64,000 nucleotides of DNA. Source: Symbiodinium natans (taxonomy: Eukaryota; Sar; Dinophyceae; Suessiales; Symbiodiniaceae). Numbering within the stretch: position 1 is the first letter of the stretch; each line of letters opens with the position of its first letter. Below the pieces are notes generated by a model. That model saw only the letters and a program-made list of their open reading frames with translations, did no database searches and was not told the DNA's origin. Of this stretch, positions 1 through 13,100 are shown piece after piece. The translations under genes and the position numbers were made by a program. The stretch spans positions 454,890 to 518,889 of the forward strand of contig CAJNDS010002185.1 of NCBI GenBank assembly GCA_905221605.1. Direction: 5' to 3'.

Positions 1-389
1 GATTCAAGAAATGGACCATTTGCAGTTGAGGATCTGATCTTCGGAAGGTCTTCGAAGTCAGGGCATGGGCTTCAGATCCTTCTTTGGAAAGGGAAAAGGA
101 TGCAGGGTTAAGCTTTGCTCGGGGATCATGGACTTAGTAACTACAGTTAGGCAACTATACTTATACTTGGTTGTAACCCCAGTTAAGGTACTTATAATTG
201 TACTTTCTGAATCCCATGATCCTCCACGTGGGGTGTATCAGTGCAACGGACCCACCTAAAGGCTATGTGCAATTGGCAGGGTCGTGCAAAGTGGATACAA
301 AGCCAGGGCATACACGAAAGTTGGGTTTCACAAAACACTCATATGCTTTAAAGCAAGCTTGCGTGGCTTACAAAAAACGGGCGGGTTGG

Positions 390-745
390 GCAGCCCCTCC
401 CCCCATTTGCAAACACAATGCTCTTCGATTCATAAGCTGTCAAGCAAGCTTGCACGGTTTTAATAAGCGAGGTTGGGGGGTGAGGGGAGTGGAGCCCCAG
501 ATTTTCAAAACGATTCTAAACTACTTGTCACATCCTCATCCCCCATTTGCAAACACAGTGCTCGCACGATGGGTTTCACAAAGACAGCATGTGCTAAACA
601 AACGACGCGGGGGGGTTGAAGGGGGTGCAGCCCCCCCACAATGCTCGCACGAAGCTTTGCACAGCTGTAAATTCAAAGTAGGAGGCTTTGAAGCAAGCTT
701 ACACAGCTTGAGAAGCCCCCCCCCCATTTGCAGACAGAGGTCGCT
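390..745. repeat. Degenerate short repeats around a CCCCCATTTGCA core
   Basis: The motif CCCCCATTTGCAAACACA recurs near 400 and 540, and a variant CCCCCATTTGCAGACA near 720. Each lies close to G-rich stretches and to CAAGCTTGCACGG-like or CAAGCTTGCGTGG-like segments. The spacing is irregular (about 140-180 nt), so this is a decayed tandem repeat rather than a clean satellite. The open frames crossing it have no recognisable domain. Nothing else was identified from 1 to 1200. Confidence 0.5.
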
Positions 746-1204
746 GACATTGGTATCGACGCCCCGTAAGCCACTCTGACCGAGCTCCAGCACCACGTCA
801 TTGTGCGCCGTGAGTACTCCATCAACGTTGTGAATAAAGCTTTGCCGAGGTGGAAAAAACTGCGGGTTGGCTGCCCGACAACGGATTCGTCGGGCCCTCG
901 CGAACTTCAAGTGCCAGGTCTGTAACCGCTGCCCTGCGTAGGAAACTGCAGATGTCCCGCGCCAAAGCCCACTGTGCCTGAACTGCCATTGGTGGTGTCC
1001 GCGTGGGGAGGCGTCCCACCTTGTGACAAAAAGGGCGAGTTGTAGTGGCCAGAGCAGCTGGTCGAAAGTGGTCTGTTGCCTTCCTGTGTTCCACACAGAA
1101 ATCATCATATCTTATCCTTGTAAGTCGGAACTTCCTTCTCTTTGATAGTGGGGTCGTTAGGGTGGTTTGCTGTTGCTGGAGCCATTGCACCGATCGAGGG
1201 GCAG

Positions 1205-1760
1205 CCGTGCGCGGAAAAGTCCAGGCAACTGAGCAACTAAGTCTGATGTTCCAATAAGAGCATGGGCGAAGACTGTAGCTGCCGCAGAGTGGTTGTGCAG
1301 AATCTAAGGTCCGAGCCAACAAATAGCGGACGTCTCTTTGCGACATCAGTTGCACAGTGCCGTTCTTGTGGGTCTTGCAACTGGGTGTGAAACAGATCGC
1401 CGTGAGAAGACAAACAACACTATCACCCAGCAAAAGAAACAAAAGCGACCAAACTACTTGGTTCCCCGCGCGCTTAGACTTAACGTCGTCGAAACAGTCC
1501 AAGAGCACATCCATGCCGCACCAAGCTGTGCGAGATTGCAAAATGCGAATGTATGCCAGAAAGTCAAACTACCATCGCCATTTGTTTTACGTCAATTTCT
1601 GCAGAGATATCCGCAAACATCAGTCAGCGATGCCACCAAGCCAAGCAACCGGATTGCAAGATTACAAGAGAAGCCACGAGGACAGGTCCTTCCAGCAGAA
1701 CTTCAACACAGCGAGCAATTGTGAGCGATGTGCAGAACCCCTAGGGCACTTCATGGTGAT
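1205..1760. repeat. Tandem duplication, copy 1
   Basis: This copy runs from the segment AAGTCCAGGCAACTGAGCAA to the segment GGGCACTTCATGGTG. The same succession of segments is found again from about 1962. Copies differ by substitutions and small indels, so the duplication is not recent. Open frames in both directions cross it, but none matches a family I know. Confidence 0.75.
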
Positions 1761-1961
1761 CAGCCAGCTCTGAGCAACAACACGTCAAAGAACTAAAGCG
1801 ATAGGATCACCGACAAAGCATTGGCGTTCTTGCCGATGGAGGTCTGCTTGGAGCTTTTAAGTTCGAGCAAGCTTACAGACGCCGGCAACTGACATCGCGA
1901 CCCGATTTTAAGCTCTGCAATTTGGATTGGAAGCATGCTCGACAGCGAAGATGACGCGAGA

Positions 1962-2558
1962 AGTCCAGGCAACTGAGCAAAGACAAGGGGTCTAAGTCTG
2001 ATGTTACCAATAAGAGCATGGGCGAAGACTGTGCTGCCGCAGAGTGGTTGTGCGGAATCTAAGGTCCGGGCCAACAAATGGGTGTACACTTTTCATTGAA
2101 GCGGACGCCTCTTTACGACATCAGTTGCACAGCAGGCCGTTCTTGTGGGTCTTGCAACTAGGTGTGAAACACAGATCGCCGTGAGAAGACGAACAACCAC
2201 CAGCAAAAGAAACAAAAGCGACCAAAACCACTTGGTTCCCCGCGCTTAGACTCAACGTCGTCGAAATAGTCCAAGAGCACATCCATGCCGCACCAAGCTG
2301 TGCGAGATTGCAAAATGCGAATGTATGCCAGAAAGTTAAACTACCATCGCCATTTGCTTTACATCGATATCCGCAAACATCAGTCAGCGGTGCACCCAAG
2401 CCAAGCAACCGAATTGCAAGATTCCAAGAGAAGCCACTAGGATAGGCCCTTCCAGCAGAAGGGTGGATCGAACGTGCCCCATTGGTCAGCCAGTGGGAAC
2501 TTCAACACAGCAAGCAATTGTGAGCAATGTGCAGAACCTCCAGGGCACTTCATGGTGG
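1962..2558. repeat. Tandem duplication, copy 2
   Basis: Second copy of the unit at 1205-1760. Shared landmarks include AATAAGAGCATGGGCGAAGA, GCCGCAGAGTGGTTGTGC and CATCCATGCCGCACCAAGCT. The sequence between the copies (about 1860-1955) has its own diverged relative near 2880-2955, around CAAGCTTACAGACGCCGGCA. Confidence 0.75.
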
Positions 2559-2559
2559 G

Positions 2560-3890
2560 ACGTTAGTTTTGACGGAATTACATTTGTAAAAGACCTTTCG
2601 TTTTTTTGGGGGTGAAGCAAAAATCGACCTTTTCTCCAGAAGACTGGTAGCCAGATTACAAGCGAACACCCAATCCAAGCATTTATGCCCCCACATTCAA
2701 AGAAATTTTTTTTGGCCACAAAGTTGGAACTGGAAATGTTTTTGGATCTTCTGAATCTTTCCGCACTTCTTAAGAGCTTTTAAAACAAATAACTGGTCGA
2801 GATTCAAAAGATCCAAACTGAGAAAAACTTCGTTTGACAAAAAGTTCCGACAAACGATTTTTGAGCTTTCAAGTTCCACAGCAAGCTTACAGACGCCGGC
2901 AACTTGCACTGCAATTTGGACTTGGAAGCATGCTTAACAGCAAAGATGACGCAAGTCTCAAGTGGCATAAGTACCGGTCGTAAGTTTCAAGTGCTATTTT
3001 GCAGCCGCTGCGGCAAGCACCTTTCTACTTGCAACAGGAATGGGCAAGTTCGACTTGAGCGTGCTCTTCAAGCGCAGACCCCTTTATCCGGAAGTGCTGC
3101 AAGTGCAGGCTCCAGTTTCAAGCCAAGAGCCACCTGGCTCCAGAGCCGGGTTAACAAGACACAAGAGTGTGAGACCATTCTTCTTTAGAAAATCTCGCTA
3201 TTTTTACTCTCACTCACGCCCACACGTGCTGTTTGCAGAACTGTTCCGTTGATTTGTGTGACCCTTTGGTTTTTCAGTTGACACGTAATGTGCACTTAAT
3301 TTGTCTGCTGTAAGTGGAAGAAGAGGTAAGACATGTTAGGCAGTGCAGTTTTGTTTTGGCTGGTAAAACCTTGTTTTGAGTAGGAAGGATGTTCGTTTTC
3401 TCATTGGTAAGAAGCCCGTTCTCGCGTCAAAGCCGCCCAAGCAGCCGCATCGCTTAAGAGCAAGCTTGAGCGGAGTTGAGATCAAACGCCAATGCTTTGC
3501 AGGTTATCCCATCGCTTTAGTTCTTCTTAACGTGTTTTTGCTCAGAGCTGGCTGACTTGAAAAGGTTGATCGTTTCTTGTTTTTAACCTGGGTATGTGGT
3601 GACCGAGCTGCGTAGAGCTCAGCGGAGTACCTAAGAGGTACTAGAAACCTGCTTGAAGTGTTTAAAGAGTAAAGTTCCATGTCTGAGTGTTCACTTGTAC
3701 CTTCGTTTTTCCACGTTTGGCAGACGTTGAAGCTGAAGAGCCGTGCTTTGGCTTAAGACGGCGGGTAAAGAGCGCAGTGAAGAAAAGAGTCCGTACTTTG
3801 TGCTGTGAGGGTTGAGTGTAGTCTTGACCTAAGGTGGCAATGCTGCAGGCACAAGACGAGCAGATACGACAGCAGGCTGCTTAACTCCAG
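2560..3890. other. No gene recognised
   Basis: Short open frames occur on both strands (for example 2904-3188) but they lack domains. The segment just before 3890 could be the leader or LTR remnant of the gag-bearing element that follows; I found no matching downstream LTR. About 2880-2955 repeats sequence seen near 1866-1955. Confidence 0.4.
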
Positions 3891-3893
3891 CAG

Positions 3894-5262
3894 ATGAGTG
3901 CCATGTTGACGCAGGCGCTGCAGCTTGCAAGTGCAAATGCTGCAAATGCTCGTGTTGCAACACCTGTAGCTTCATCATCCGCAAGTGCTTCAAATCCAGT
4001 GGATATGGAGGTGGACTCGGGTGTACAAAACAAGCGAGCCGAAGGCTACATTCCGCAATTGCCTGAACTATGCCTCGATGACGAGTAGACATGCTGAAAT
4101 CAGAGTTTGGACAGCTTACAGGGAAGAGCTTACGAGTTGGCTTTGTTTGCTTGACGACCGGTATGCTACGGAGTTGCAGGAGGCGATTAGTAGCAGCGTG
4201 GAAGTCTTGCAAGTGAACCTTGAAGCCGGGAAGGCAGCTCGTTCTAGCAAGCTTTGGTTTTTGCTACGTCAGTCTATGAGCAAGTTCCAGCGTGGACAGG
4301 ATTTGGTGCATCTGATAGAGGTGAAGCAGAAGGGAGCAAGTGCTGGATATGAACTCTGGCGGCTGCTGAACAATGAGTTGTCCGTTCGTTCCAGAGTAGA
4401 AGGACAAGCTCTTCGAGCAAGCCCTGAGCCTGGTGCCACCTAAGCACTTGAAGAGGCCACTGGACGTTGCACGGTGGTACACTACAGAGCTTGTGAAGTA
4501 TGAGTCCCAGGTGTCTTTCCGTTTCCTGAACTGTTGATTGGCGAGCAGGAAGGTACTTTGTGCCTCATGAAGCATCTTGATGCTGAAGCGAAACGATACC
4601 TTCTCTTGCACCATTCTACGGCGAGCATGAGTGCTGTGATGACTGGTTTGCAGTTCTATGACGAGCAGCTTCGTGTCATGGATTTCCAGCGGGAAGGAGC
4701 ATCTGGGTACGCGAATGCCTTCAAAGGTGGCAAAGGTGGAAAGGGCGATAGAGACAAGAGCAACAAAGGGAACAAGGGCAACAAGGGCAACAAAGGTGAC
4801 AAAGGGAACAAGGACGAGAGGGGTGGTAAGCCAAAGGAAAGGACAGGAAAGGTGATCGAGCTGGAAAGGGAGACAGAGCTCGGAGCAAGAGCACTGGAGC
4901 GAAGAAGACTGATGTTTGCCGGAATTGTGGAAAGGCAGGACATTGGGCTCGTGACTGCTGGGCCCCTCCAAAGGACAAGGCAGCAGGCGGAGGAAGCAGG
5001 AGAGAAGGAAAAAGAAGAAGAGATTGCAAACATGGTGAAGGAGTCGCCGCGACCTCCAAACCCCAAGTGGGGTGAGGAGTCCATGAAGCGCAAAGCGGAT
5101 GCGGCTGAGCTTGAGAAGACAAAGGAGAAGAAGGAAAAGAAGGAAAAGAAGGAGAAGAAAGAAAAGAAGATCAAGAAGGAGAAAAAGACAAAGAAGGATC
5201 AAAAGCAGGGCGAAGAGGAGACGAAGGCCCAAGCGCCCGAAATCAATCCGAGTGGTTTGTGA
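3894..5262 (+). pseudogene. Retrotransposon gag, broken by several frameshifts
   Basis: A gag-like protein can be followed through at least four frame changes. It starts at 3894 (MSAMLTQALQLAS...), moves to another frame at about 4085 (RHAEIRVWTAYREELTSWL), to a third at about 4420 (QALSLVPPKHLKRPLDVARW) and again near 4534 (LIGEQEGTLCLMKHLDAEA). It continues through a Lys/Gly-rich spacer made of KGNKGNKG units to a CCHC zinc knuckle (CRNCGKAGHWARDC, 4917-4958) in yet another frame. A Lys/Glu-rich tail follows to 5262. The zinc knuckle and basic linker are typical of retroelement Gag nucleocapsid. No protease, integrase or RT follows, so this is a dead partial copy. It is a different gag family from the one at the right edge of the window. 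Confidence 0.75.
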
Positions 5263-5289
5263 AGGGCAAAAGATCATGAGGGCGAAGGC

Positions 5290-6108
5290 CCAGCGGGCTT
5301 AGAAGCCAAGAGCTACAATGCTCGAGATCGTTTCACAAATTTGAGATGTTTCACAACAACGAGAGTGTTTAAAGATGGTGTCTAAAATGAGAGCAAGGAA
5401 AAAAGACGGAAGATGAAGTAGGCACCGCGTGCGAGAAAGGGGTGCTGAATCGAAGTCTCGAAATGTTAGAAAAGAGCGGATCTGGTTTGAAAGTTTTGCA
5501 AGGAACGAGCACCACGAGCACTACGAATGTCACGTTTCAAGAAGTCTCGGACTACCGCCTCGACACCGCAGCCGAGAAAAGTGAGAGTGCAAGTTTGTGC
5601 AAGCGTTAAACAATGCAATTGCACAACGTCTTGAGTGTTTCAATTGCGGTTCTTGAACAGCTCATCCACGTGGCGTTGCCGCTCCCGGTGTCAATTTCCC
5701 ACAGTCCAGCTTAAGATTGTTATGTGGGAGGGTACTACCGTGCAGAGCATCAGGGCTCTGTGGCCAACGTGCCGCAGAGCGTGTCGTCTCGGATTCTTTG
5801 GATTAAAAGGATGTCACGTCCTTGGAGATTCTTGTGTTCAGTGAGGTGGGTCATCTAAGTCTAAGTACTGCGTCGGCTTGCACGGTTGCATGAACAGTCA
5901 TGGGGATGCATCGGGACCTTTTCGGCACATAACTGGCAGCTTCAACTCCACAACGCAGCCCCGGCGCTGAATCACCATGCTTTCGTGGTTTGCAGGTGGC
6001 TTAGACCCGATATGAACCCTAGACCCCATTCCCCCGACTTCAGGCTTTAGAGGTTTAGGCTTCGGGGTACGGTGCAACTAGTCCGCCTGTCCGCCTGTGC
6101 TTGCAGCT
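5290..6108. other. No gene recognised
   Basis: Unique-looking sequence after the gag remnant. The only sizeable frame (5635-5844) has no family signature. A few telomere-like words appear near 6030-6060, marking the approach to the repeat-rich split gene. Confidence 0.4.
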
Positions 6109-6126
6109 ATGGGTGAAGATCCGGAG
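6109..6126 (+). CDS. Possible first exon of the helical-repeat gene
   Basis: ATG after a TTGCAG acceptor-like site (a candidate spliced-leader addition site) opens MGEDPE and ends at GAG|GC, the junction type used by later exons, in phase 0. It is very short, so chance is a real alternative; the true start could lie elsewhere. Confidence 0.3.
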
Positions 6127-6482
6127 GCTCGGAGAAGCTAACAGGTACCCCCTGATTCATGGTGGTTCAGGCATATCAGGGTATGTCTTTTAAGGAAGTG
6201 CTGTGAAAGGATCCCTGAAGAATCCCCAGCCCAAGAGTACAACCTGCGATAAACAAGTCAAACTCCGGAAAGATCAGTTGTAAGATTTGGGTCGAGGGTT
6301 TCAAGATTCAGGATTGTCCATGCCATCACGTTGCTCTGTATCTTGGGCCGCGCCTCCGTCGAACCCATCGTTTCAGCATTGCCACATTTATTGCGTCAGT
6401 CGTAGTCCTCTAAGCCACAAATCGGAGAAACAAGGACCATCTTGAAACGCAGGTCACTAAAGATTGGGAATGCCGAGCTCAT

Positions 6483-6504
6483 GGGGGGGGGGGGGGGGGG
6501 GGGG
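6483..6504. repeat. Poly-G run
   Basis: An almost pure run of about 22 G in the putative first intron of the helical-repeat gene. Such runs are prone to slippage in both replication and sequencing. Confidence 0.9.
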
Positions 6505-7064
6505 CGGAGGGTTTATTCATGTATACGAAAGGGGTTTGGGTCATGAGAAGTGGGGCGCACAGGGGTTGTACTTTCTTCCCCAAAACATGAAACAGGCGCC
6601 AACGGAGGAAAACACCCGAAAGTTCTGAACTGCCCGTCTCGCGTGCCCATCTTGCCATGGAATGTTTTGTTTCAAAAGGTTTGATCAGAAGCCCGTTGAA
6701 ATGGCAGTCCGTCTTGCAAATTCATATTGGATTAAGATTGCCGGTTTGCGTCGCAGAGCGGTTTGGGGCAAGTCTGGTGGTGCATTCCAGTGCTGTAATT
6801 GATGACTTGAAGACGGCTTTTCAGCAACATCTGAGTCGAAGGGTGTTCGGTGGGTGAGTGTTTCGAACTGCAAGGTATCATGTGCATGGGACGGTATTTC
6901 TGAAAGGGGTACTGGGCTTTTCGCGAGGTTCAAAGGCTCTGAGTGGTCCAGGGTTAAGTGGTCTGTCCTGCCAGACTTCAGGGTTGTTCATGAAGGTTTA
7001 GGGGCGAGGGTTTAGCGTTTGGGGGTTTAGGGTTTAGGGTTTAGGGTTCCGTTCAATGTTCCAG

Positions 7065-7124
7065 GCGCATCGCAGACGGCTCTGCCAAGAAGCGGGGCAG
7101 CTGCTGGCCAAAGCGCAGCTAGGC
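7065..7124 (+). CDS. Helical-repeat gene, exon A
   Basis: After acceptor TTCCAG the frame reads AHRRRLCQEAGQLLAKAQLG, strongly helical. Donor uncertain: GC sites at 7113 and 7125 both keep phase 0. Confidence 0.5.
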
Positions 7125-10100
7125 GCCCAGGGGCCTTTCAAAGGACCCAAACCTGAGCCTTTTGAACCCTAAAGCCATTTCACTAAACCCCTGAGCCTGG
7201 ACCCCCGAATCACTCGCCATTCGAAATGTGGGTCGGTTTAGGGATTGGGTTTAGGGTTTAAGGCTTAGGTTTTAGGGTTTAGGGATGTTTAGGGTTTAGG
7301 GTTTAGGGTTTAGGGAGGGGTAGGGGGACGGTATGAGCTAGTGTTGAGGCCGGATCAGGGTTCAGAGAAGAAGCCTTCCAAACACCGAGACCGACCCTGG
7401 GCCACCGAACCCAGAAGCTCACAAGCCAGGCCAGGACTTCGACGCGCTCACGCAGGCCGTGGCCGCGGCGGAGAAATGCGGCATTCGCATGGCCGGGGGG
7501 TTCGGGGTGTAGGGTGTGGGGTGTAGGATTTAGGGTTTAGGGTTTGGGGTTTAGGGTTCAGGGTTTAGGATTTAGGGTTTAGGGTTTGGGGCTTGGGGTT
7601 TAGGGTTTGTGTCCAGGCATGTTCGTGCTGATTCGATTCCCCAAAGACCCAAAGTTCCAACCCCCAAACATGGGCTTTCTGGGTTTTGGGTTTAGGGTTC
7701 GGGGTTGGGGTTTGGGGTTCAGGCGTTACATTCGAAGTTTCGGCACCCGGCGACAGGAGGAGATCGAAAAGGAGGCGGCCGTGCACTCCAAACGCCATGA
7801 GGCAGAGGGATTGGGTTTTTTCCAGGACTCAGGGTAGTTACTTGGTCCCTCAATATGGTCCCTGACCTTCTTGAAAGGTTCTGCTGTATGGGCCCTTGGG
7901 TTCTCCACGGTATTGAGGGGCTTAGAGGGTTTTGGGGGGCTGAGAGGGTCTTGAGAAGGGTTTCGGGGGTTTAGACTTTAATGGGTTTAGAGGCTTGAGT
8001 TGCTTTAGGTGTTGAGGAGTAAGAACTTTTTGCGTGCTTACTCAAAAAAGGTATCTCGGAAGTCGCGGGCTTTAGGATTTTTAGGGTTTAGGGTTTGGAC
8101 ACAAACGCCCTGAGATGCCCCAAGCCCTTCAAAACGCAGGCAGAGGCGGAGGAGCTCCGTCAGGCCATGCGCAGCATGGACGAGGTGCTGCTGGGGGTGT
8201 CAAGATGGAGCTAGTACCTCATCCAACAAGCCCCGAGACTTAAACCCCTGATCCCAGCCCCCAGGACCCTACACACTAAACTCCAAACCCTAAGCCCGAA
8301 TTCCGAAACCCTGTGAACCCTGAACCCTAAACCCTAACTAAGAGTTCTTCACGCATTCCGTTGAGTAGAGGGTAATTGGGGTGAGGCTAGTAAATCCCGT
8401 GGCAGAACGGAGGCTGCAGGGCTGAGGGCTTCAGGCTCGACAGGCACCCTGAACTCTGAACCCTGAAGCCTTAAAACTTCAACCCCCAAACCCCACAAAC
8501 TGAACCCTAGACCCTAAGACCCTCAACCCCAAACCCTAAACCCTAAACCCTAAACACCTAAAACCCTAAAGCCCTAAACCCTAAACCCTAAACACCTAAA
8601 ACCCTAAACCCCCTAGTCCCCTAAAGCCTCTAGGCCACCATGGCGGCCGCCCTGGCTAGCGCCGAGGCTAAGGGCTTCCAGGAGCTCTCACTGTTGGGCC
8701 CCTTGGGTTTTCAGGAGTTTTCAGGAGTTTTCAGGAGTGTTCAGGGGGTTTCAGGGGTTTCAGTGGTTTTCAGGGGCGTTTAGGTTTTGTTTTGCAGTTT
8801 TTTGGGGTTTTAGGGTTTTTTTTTGGGGGGGTATTAGGTTTTTTGAGGGTTTTTAGGGTGATAGGGGGTTGGGCCTTCCTTGGGCTTTAGGGTCTTGGGG
8901 GTTTTAGGGGGTTAGGGTTTTTAGGGTGTTTAGGGTTTCAGGGTTTTAGGGTTTTGGGGGTTTTAGGGGGTTCCAGGGCTCAGGTTCTGGCGCGAGTCTA
9001 GGGTTTCTTCTGGGGAGTTAGGGGCCTTGGGGTCGATGTGAGGGTTGAGGATGCTTCAGGGTGGGGGGGGACGACCTATCGATTGGGTTTAGGGTTTAGG
9101 GCGTTTAGAGCTTTTAGGGGTTTAGGGGTTTAGGGGTTTAGGGGTTTAGGGTTCAGGGTGTAGGGTGTGCTTGTGGGAGATGTTGGGTGTCTGGTGTCAC
9201 AAAGCTTTCCCTCGTTTTTTCTTCTTCAGGGCTCCGAGCCCCAACGACGCGAAAGGGCCCCTGTAAAGCTTCCTCGTTGAGAAGAAAAGGAAGCAAACAT
9301 GGCTCCCCCCTGCACACTTAAGTTCCATACAAACACACCTTTTTTGACTGCCAAAATACCGTTCAAATCACATAGGCCACAGCCCACGCCACTGTACAGC
9401 TCCTTGCGCGATCAGCCTCTCAAACTACGACCCTAAGACCTTAAGGGGGCGATGCCTCTTAGAATTAACAAAATGACACGTTTGAACACCCACCCCAGAA
9501 CACAGGAGCGTGGCCCGAAACCCAAAACCCTCGCAGCTCTGAGGCGAACTTCGGCAGAAGTTGGCTGGCATTAAGGCAGGGCGGGGTCTGGAAGGAACGA
9601 GACGTGTCAAATGCTCGTGATGTTCTTCCCCCCAAGTCTTTAACCCTCCCTACACAGGCTCTCCACCCCAAACCCTCCAAAAGCAGACTTTTCTTTTCTG
9701 GCCCTTCAATCCTCAAGGAAGGCTTTCGGTGCAGAGGGGGGGAGGGGCTCAGGGGCAAGGGGGCGAGTCCCAGGCTCTGAGCCAATAGGCCCTACAGGGT
9801 TTAGGGTTCAGGGTCTCGGGTTTAAGGTTTATAGGGTCCTATTCCCTGAAAAAAGCCCCGAAACCCCATGGCCTAGCAAAATCCCCCCCGCCTTCCTCAC
9901 CCTAAACCCCAAACCCCAAACCCTCTCCACCTGAACACAGAGGCTTCGCGAAGCACTCTAGAATTCAGCTCGCAGATCGACCCATCATTCAGGGCTCAGG
10001 GACCCAGGGCACCAAACGCTTAGGGCTCACGTTGGCGCTTCTAGGGTTTATTCAGGGGTTTAGGGCTGGGAACGCCATGAACTTCCTCAGGCCCTCACAG

Positions 10101-13100
10101 CCCAGAACAACCCCAACCCCTAAAGCCCCAACAGTGTCAGATGCCTCGCAACCTTCAAGGCCACCAAGACCCTGCATCCTCAAACACTCTAAAGCCCCCG
10201 AATGCCCAAAACCCCTCAACCCCCAAAAAAACCCAAACCCCAAAGCCAGAAACCCCAAACCCAGAAACCCCAAACCCAAAAAACCCTAAACCCTAAACCC
10301 TAAACCCTGAACCCTGAAACCCTAAACCCTAAACAGCCTTCTCCAGGAGGTGCGCGCCCAAGCGGTTCGCAGCCGCGCCGCCGCTGCCCAGCTGGAGCGC
10401 GCCTTGGGGGAGGACCCGGTAGCCTAAACCCCCCTAAAACCCTCATGGTTTTGGGGTTAAACCCTAAACCCTAAACCCTAAACCCTAAACCCTAAACCCT
10501 AAACCCTAAACCCTAAACCCTAAACCCTGAACCTAAACCCTAAACCCAGAAGCTCCGACCTTCCACTGCATCGTGGTCTATACATTTCACGCCGCCAGGA
10601 CGCGCGGAGCCTCGACAAGGCCATCGCCGAGGCGGCAGCCTGTGGCCGGTGCCTCAGGGGTTCGGGAGAGCGGTCTAGGGTTTAGGGGGTTCGAGCGAGG
10701 GGTTTAGGGTTTAGGGCTCGGGGTGTAGGGTTTAGGGCTCAGTGTCGAAGATGTATTCCCCAACCAACCCCTTGCACCCGCAACCCTAAGCTTTACACCC
10801 TTCCACCTGCAACCCCAAAACTCTAGCAAACAGTAGGTTCGAGCCCCGTTGTAATCATTGTAATCCGAAAGAGTGTCAGTGTAAATACTTGAGTCTTCTG
10901 GAGTTTTCCCGAGCCTGAACCTTACGCCCCAAGCCCTCCGATGCCCTCAAACCTGCAAGCCTAAACCCTAAAACTCGTTCACGCCTCCAAATCCCAAAAC
11001 CCCAGAAGCAAAATCCTAAACCCCGACCTGACCTCACAACCTTAGAAGTTCCCAACCGCGAAACCACGGAAGCTCCCAACCCCAAACTCAGCCCTCTAAA
11101 CCTAAGCCCCAAATTCCTAAGTCCCCAAATCCCTAAATCCCCCCCTTCTGCACCGCCCTTTCCGTAGGCCTCAGCTTGGTGGAGCTAGCGCCGGCCCGCA
11201 AGCGGAAAGCAGAATTGGAGGAGCCAAGAAGCTGAGAAAGGCTTCTTTTCTTCGGGGTGTAGGGGTTCGGGTTCTAGAAGCTTCCTTCCAGAGGTTCAAG
11301 GTTCTACTGCACCGCTTTCTGGTACTTTGAACGTATTGTAGAGACCCCCAAAATTGCATCTTAGTTGGGCCATGTTTATGGGAAGACGTGGACTCGCGCG
11401 CCCTGCGTTTCTTGGGGTTTCCTTGGGGGGGGGGGGTGGGGGGGGATTGGGGGGGGGATGATTACGTTCCTGCCAATGCTTCACCACACTGGCAACGGGG
11501 TTTCAGACTTAAGCTTTCTGGTTCTGGTTTCAGCTTTACGATTAGGGTTTAGGGGATTAGTCGAGGTTTTGGGACGTAGGCTTTAAGACTTTCTTAGCTT
11601 TTGGGCTTAGGCTTGTACCTCTAACCCCCCCTTCAAAGCAGTGCAAGCCTGAATCCCTCAACCTCAACCCTTGCCTGTAGACCCCCACAGCTGAAAAAAT
11701 AGTGGCAGCCCAAATCCCTTAGCCCTGAACCCTTACCAATGAACTCTTATCCCTGAGCCCTAACCCTTAACCCTGAACCCCAAACCCTGAGCCTTTACCC
11801 TCAGCCCTGAACCCTTACCACTGAACTCTTAACCCTGAACCCTAAACCCTTAACCCTAAATCCTGAATTCTCTGCCCTTTTCAGTTCCTGCTAATGTTGG
11901 CATTCTGCCTGGTGCCGACGTCTTCAGCAAATACCCGAAGCCTGAACCCGAAGAGACGACAAAAAAAAAGTTGCAGCTTTCGGATGTTGGCCTTTTTCTT
12001 AAGGGTCTGTGCTTTGGTTCAGAACTCTGAGGTTTTGGGGCCCGACACATGTTTTTGTGACTTTCAAAACAAGGCTCCCGCCGATGCGAAACACTCAAAA
12101 TCAATAAAAAGTGCCCGCCCGTCGAGGAATCTGTGCTGTTTCTTCCTGGTTCCCAAAAACGGAATTAGTCTAAATGTCGAAAACCTTGGTTTTTTGCACA
12201 TTTGCATGGCACACCAGCCCGCGTGTAACCTTTATGGTTAGGGGTTGTTTTGGATTGGTCCATTTATGGTTTAGGATCTACAGGGTATCCTACCCGGGAA
12301 TCATTGTTCCAGAGCGTCCGTGCCATTGCGATGTGAACGCCTGCCGTGCTGCCAGCAGCACATCCGCGACCCAGAGCTCATGCCCATGCCATAAGAACAT
12401 CCATTCTGCCCCAGCCTGGCTTTTTACTGTCCACGCTTGACTGTTTGGGGCTTTCGGTGGCGATGAGCAAGCCAGAGTCTGGGACGTTCTCATTGATGGT
12501 GGTGCCGGCGCAACTGGCAAAATAAGAGAACCAGAGCCTTCTCTCAAGTTTTTCTGCTTTTTCTGTCTGGAGGCCCAGGGCGCGGTCTCCTGTCAGTTTC
12601 TAGGGCAAGGGGTTAGGGTTTCAGAGCCGCGGTTTTCTTAAATCCAGCTCGCTCTTGTCTTAACGAGGGCTTCGTGCTGTAGCTTCTTGTTTCATGACTG
12701 CAACGGCTTTAGGCTCACTGAGCCTTGAGTCGCAGAACAGGCAAAGTTAACCGATACCCCTAGCCAAAATCGCTCGCGCAAGATCGCGAAATAGTCACCC
12801 CTTTGCCCCCGCCTTCCCCCCCTCGCCCCCTCCCCCTTCCCCCCCCCCCCTAACATACAAATTCTACATGCTGGAAATGGCGACCGGCCCGAACATCTAG
12901 AGTTCAGGAGCCTTTTTGGTCTTAGGGTTTAAGGGTTAAGGGTTGAAGGGTTAAGGGTTAAGGGTTTAGGGTTTAGGGTTTAAGGCTTCAGGCGCTTTGT
13001 GGTCGTAAGCCGGGGGGGGGATCCTGACGTGGAAGCTCATCGTGCGCCCTGGCGCTTGGTCAGATCAGTGTCGTTGCACAACCCTGAGCCATGAGCCCTA

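Noticed and set aside
822-1541. Minus-strand frame of 239 codons
   Set aside because: No recognisable family, and it crosses the border of a tandem duplication whose second copy does not keep the frame.
4264-5277. Long minus-strand frame (337 codons)
   Set aside because: Leu/Phe/Ser-rich mirror of the Lys/Glu-rich gag on the + strand; no domain of its own.
8634-8660. GCCACCATGG as a translation start
   Set aside because: Lies in an exon that joins in phase on both sides; vertebrate Kozak strength is not informative in dinoflagellates.
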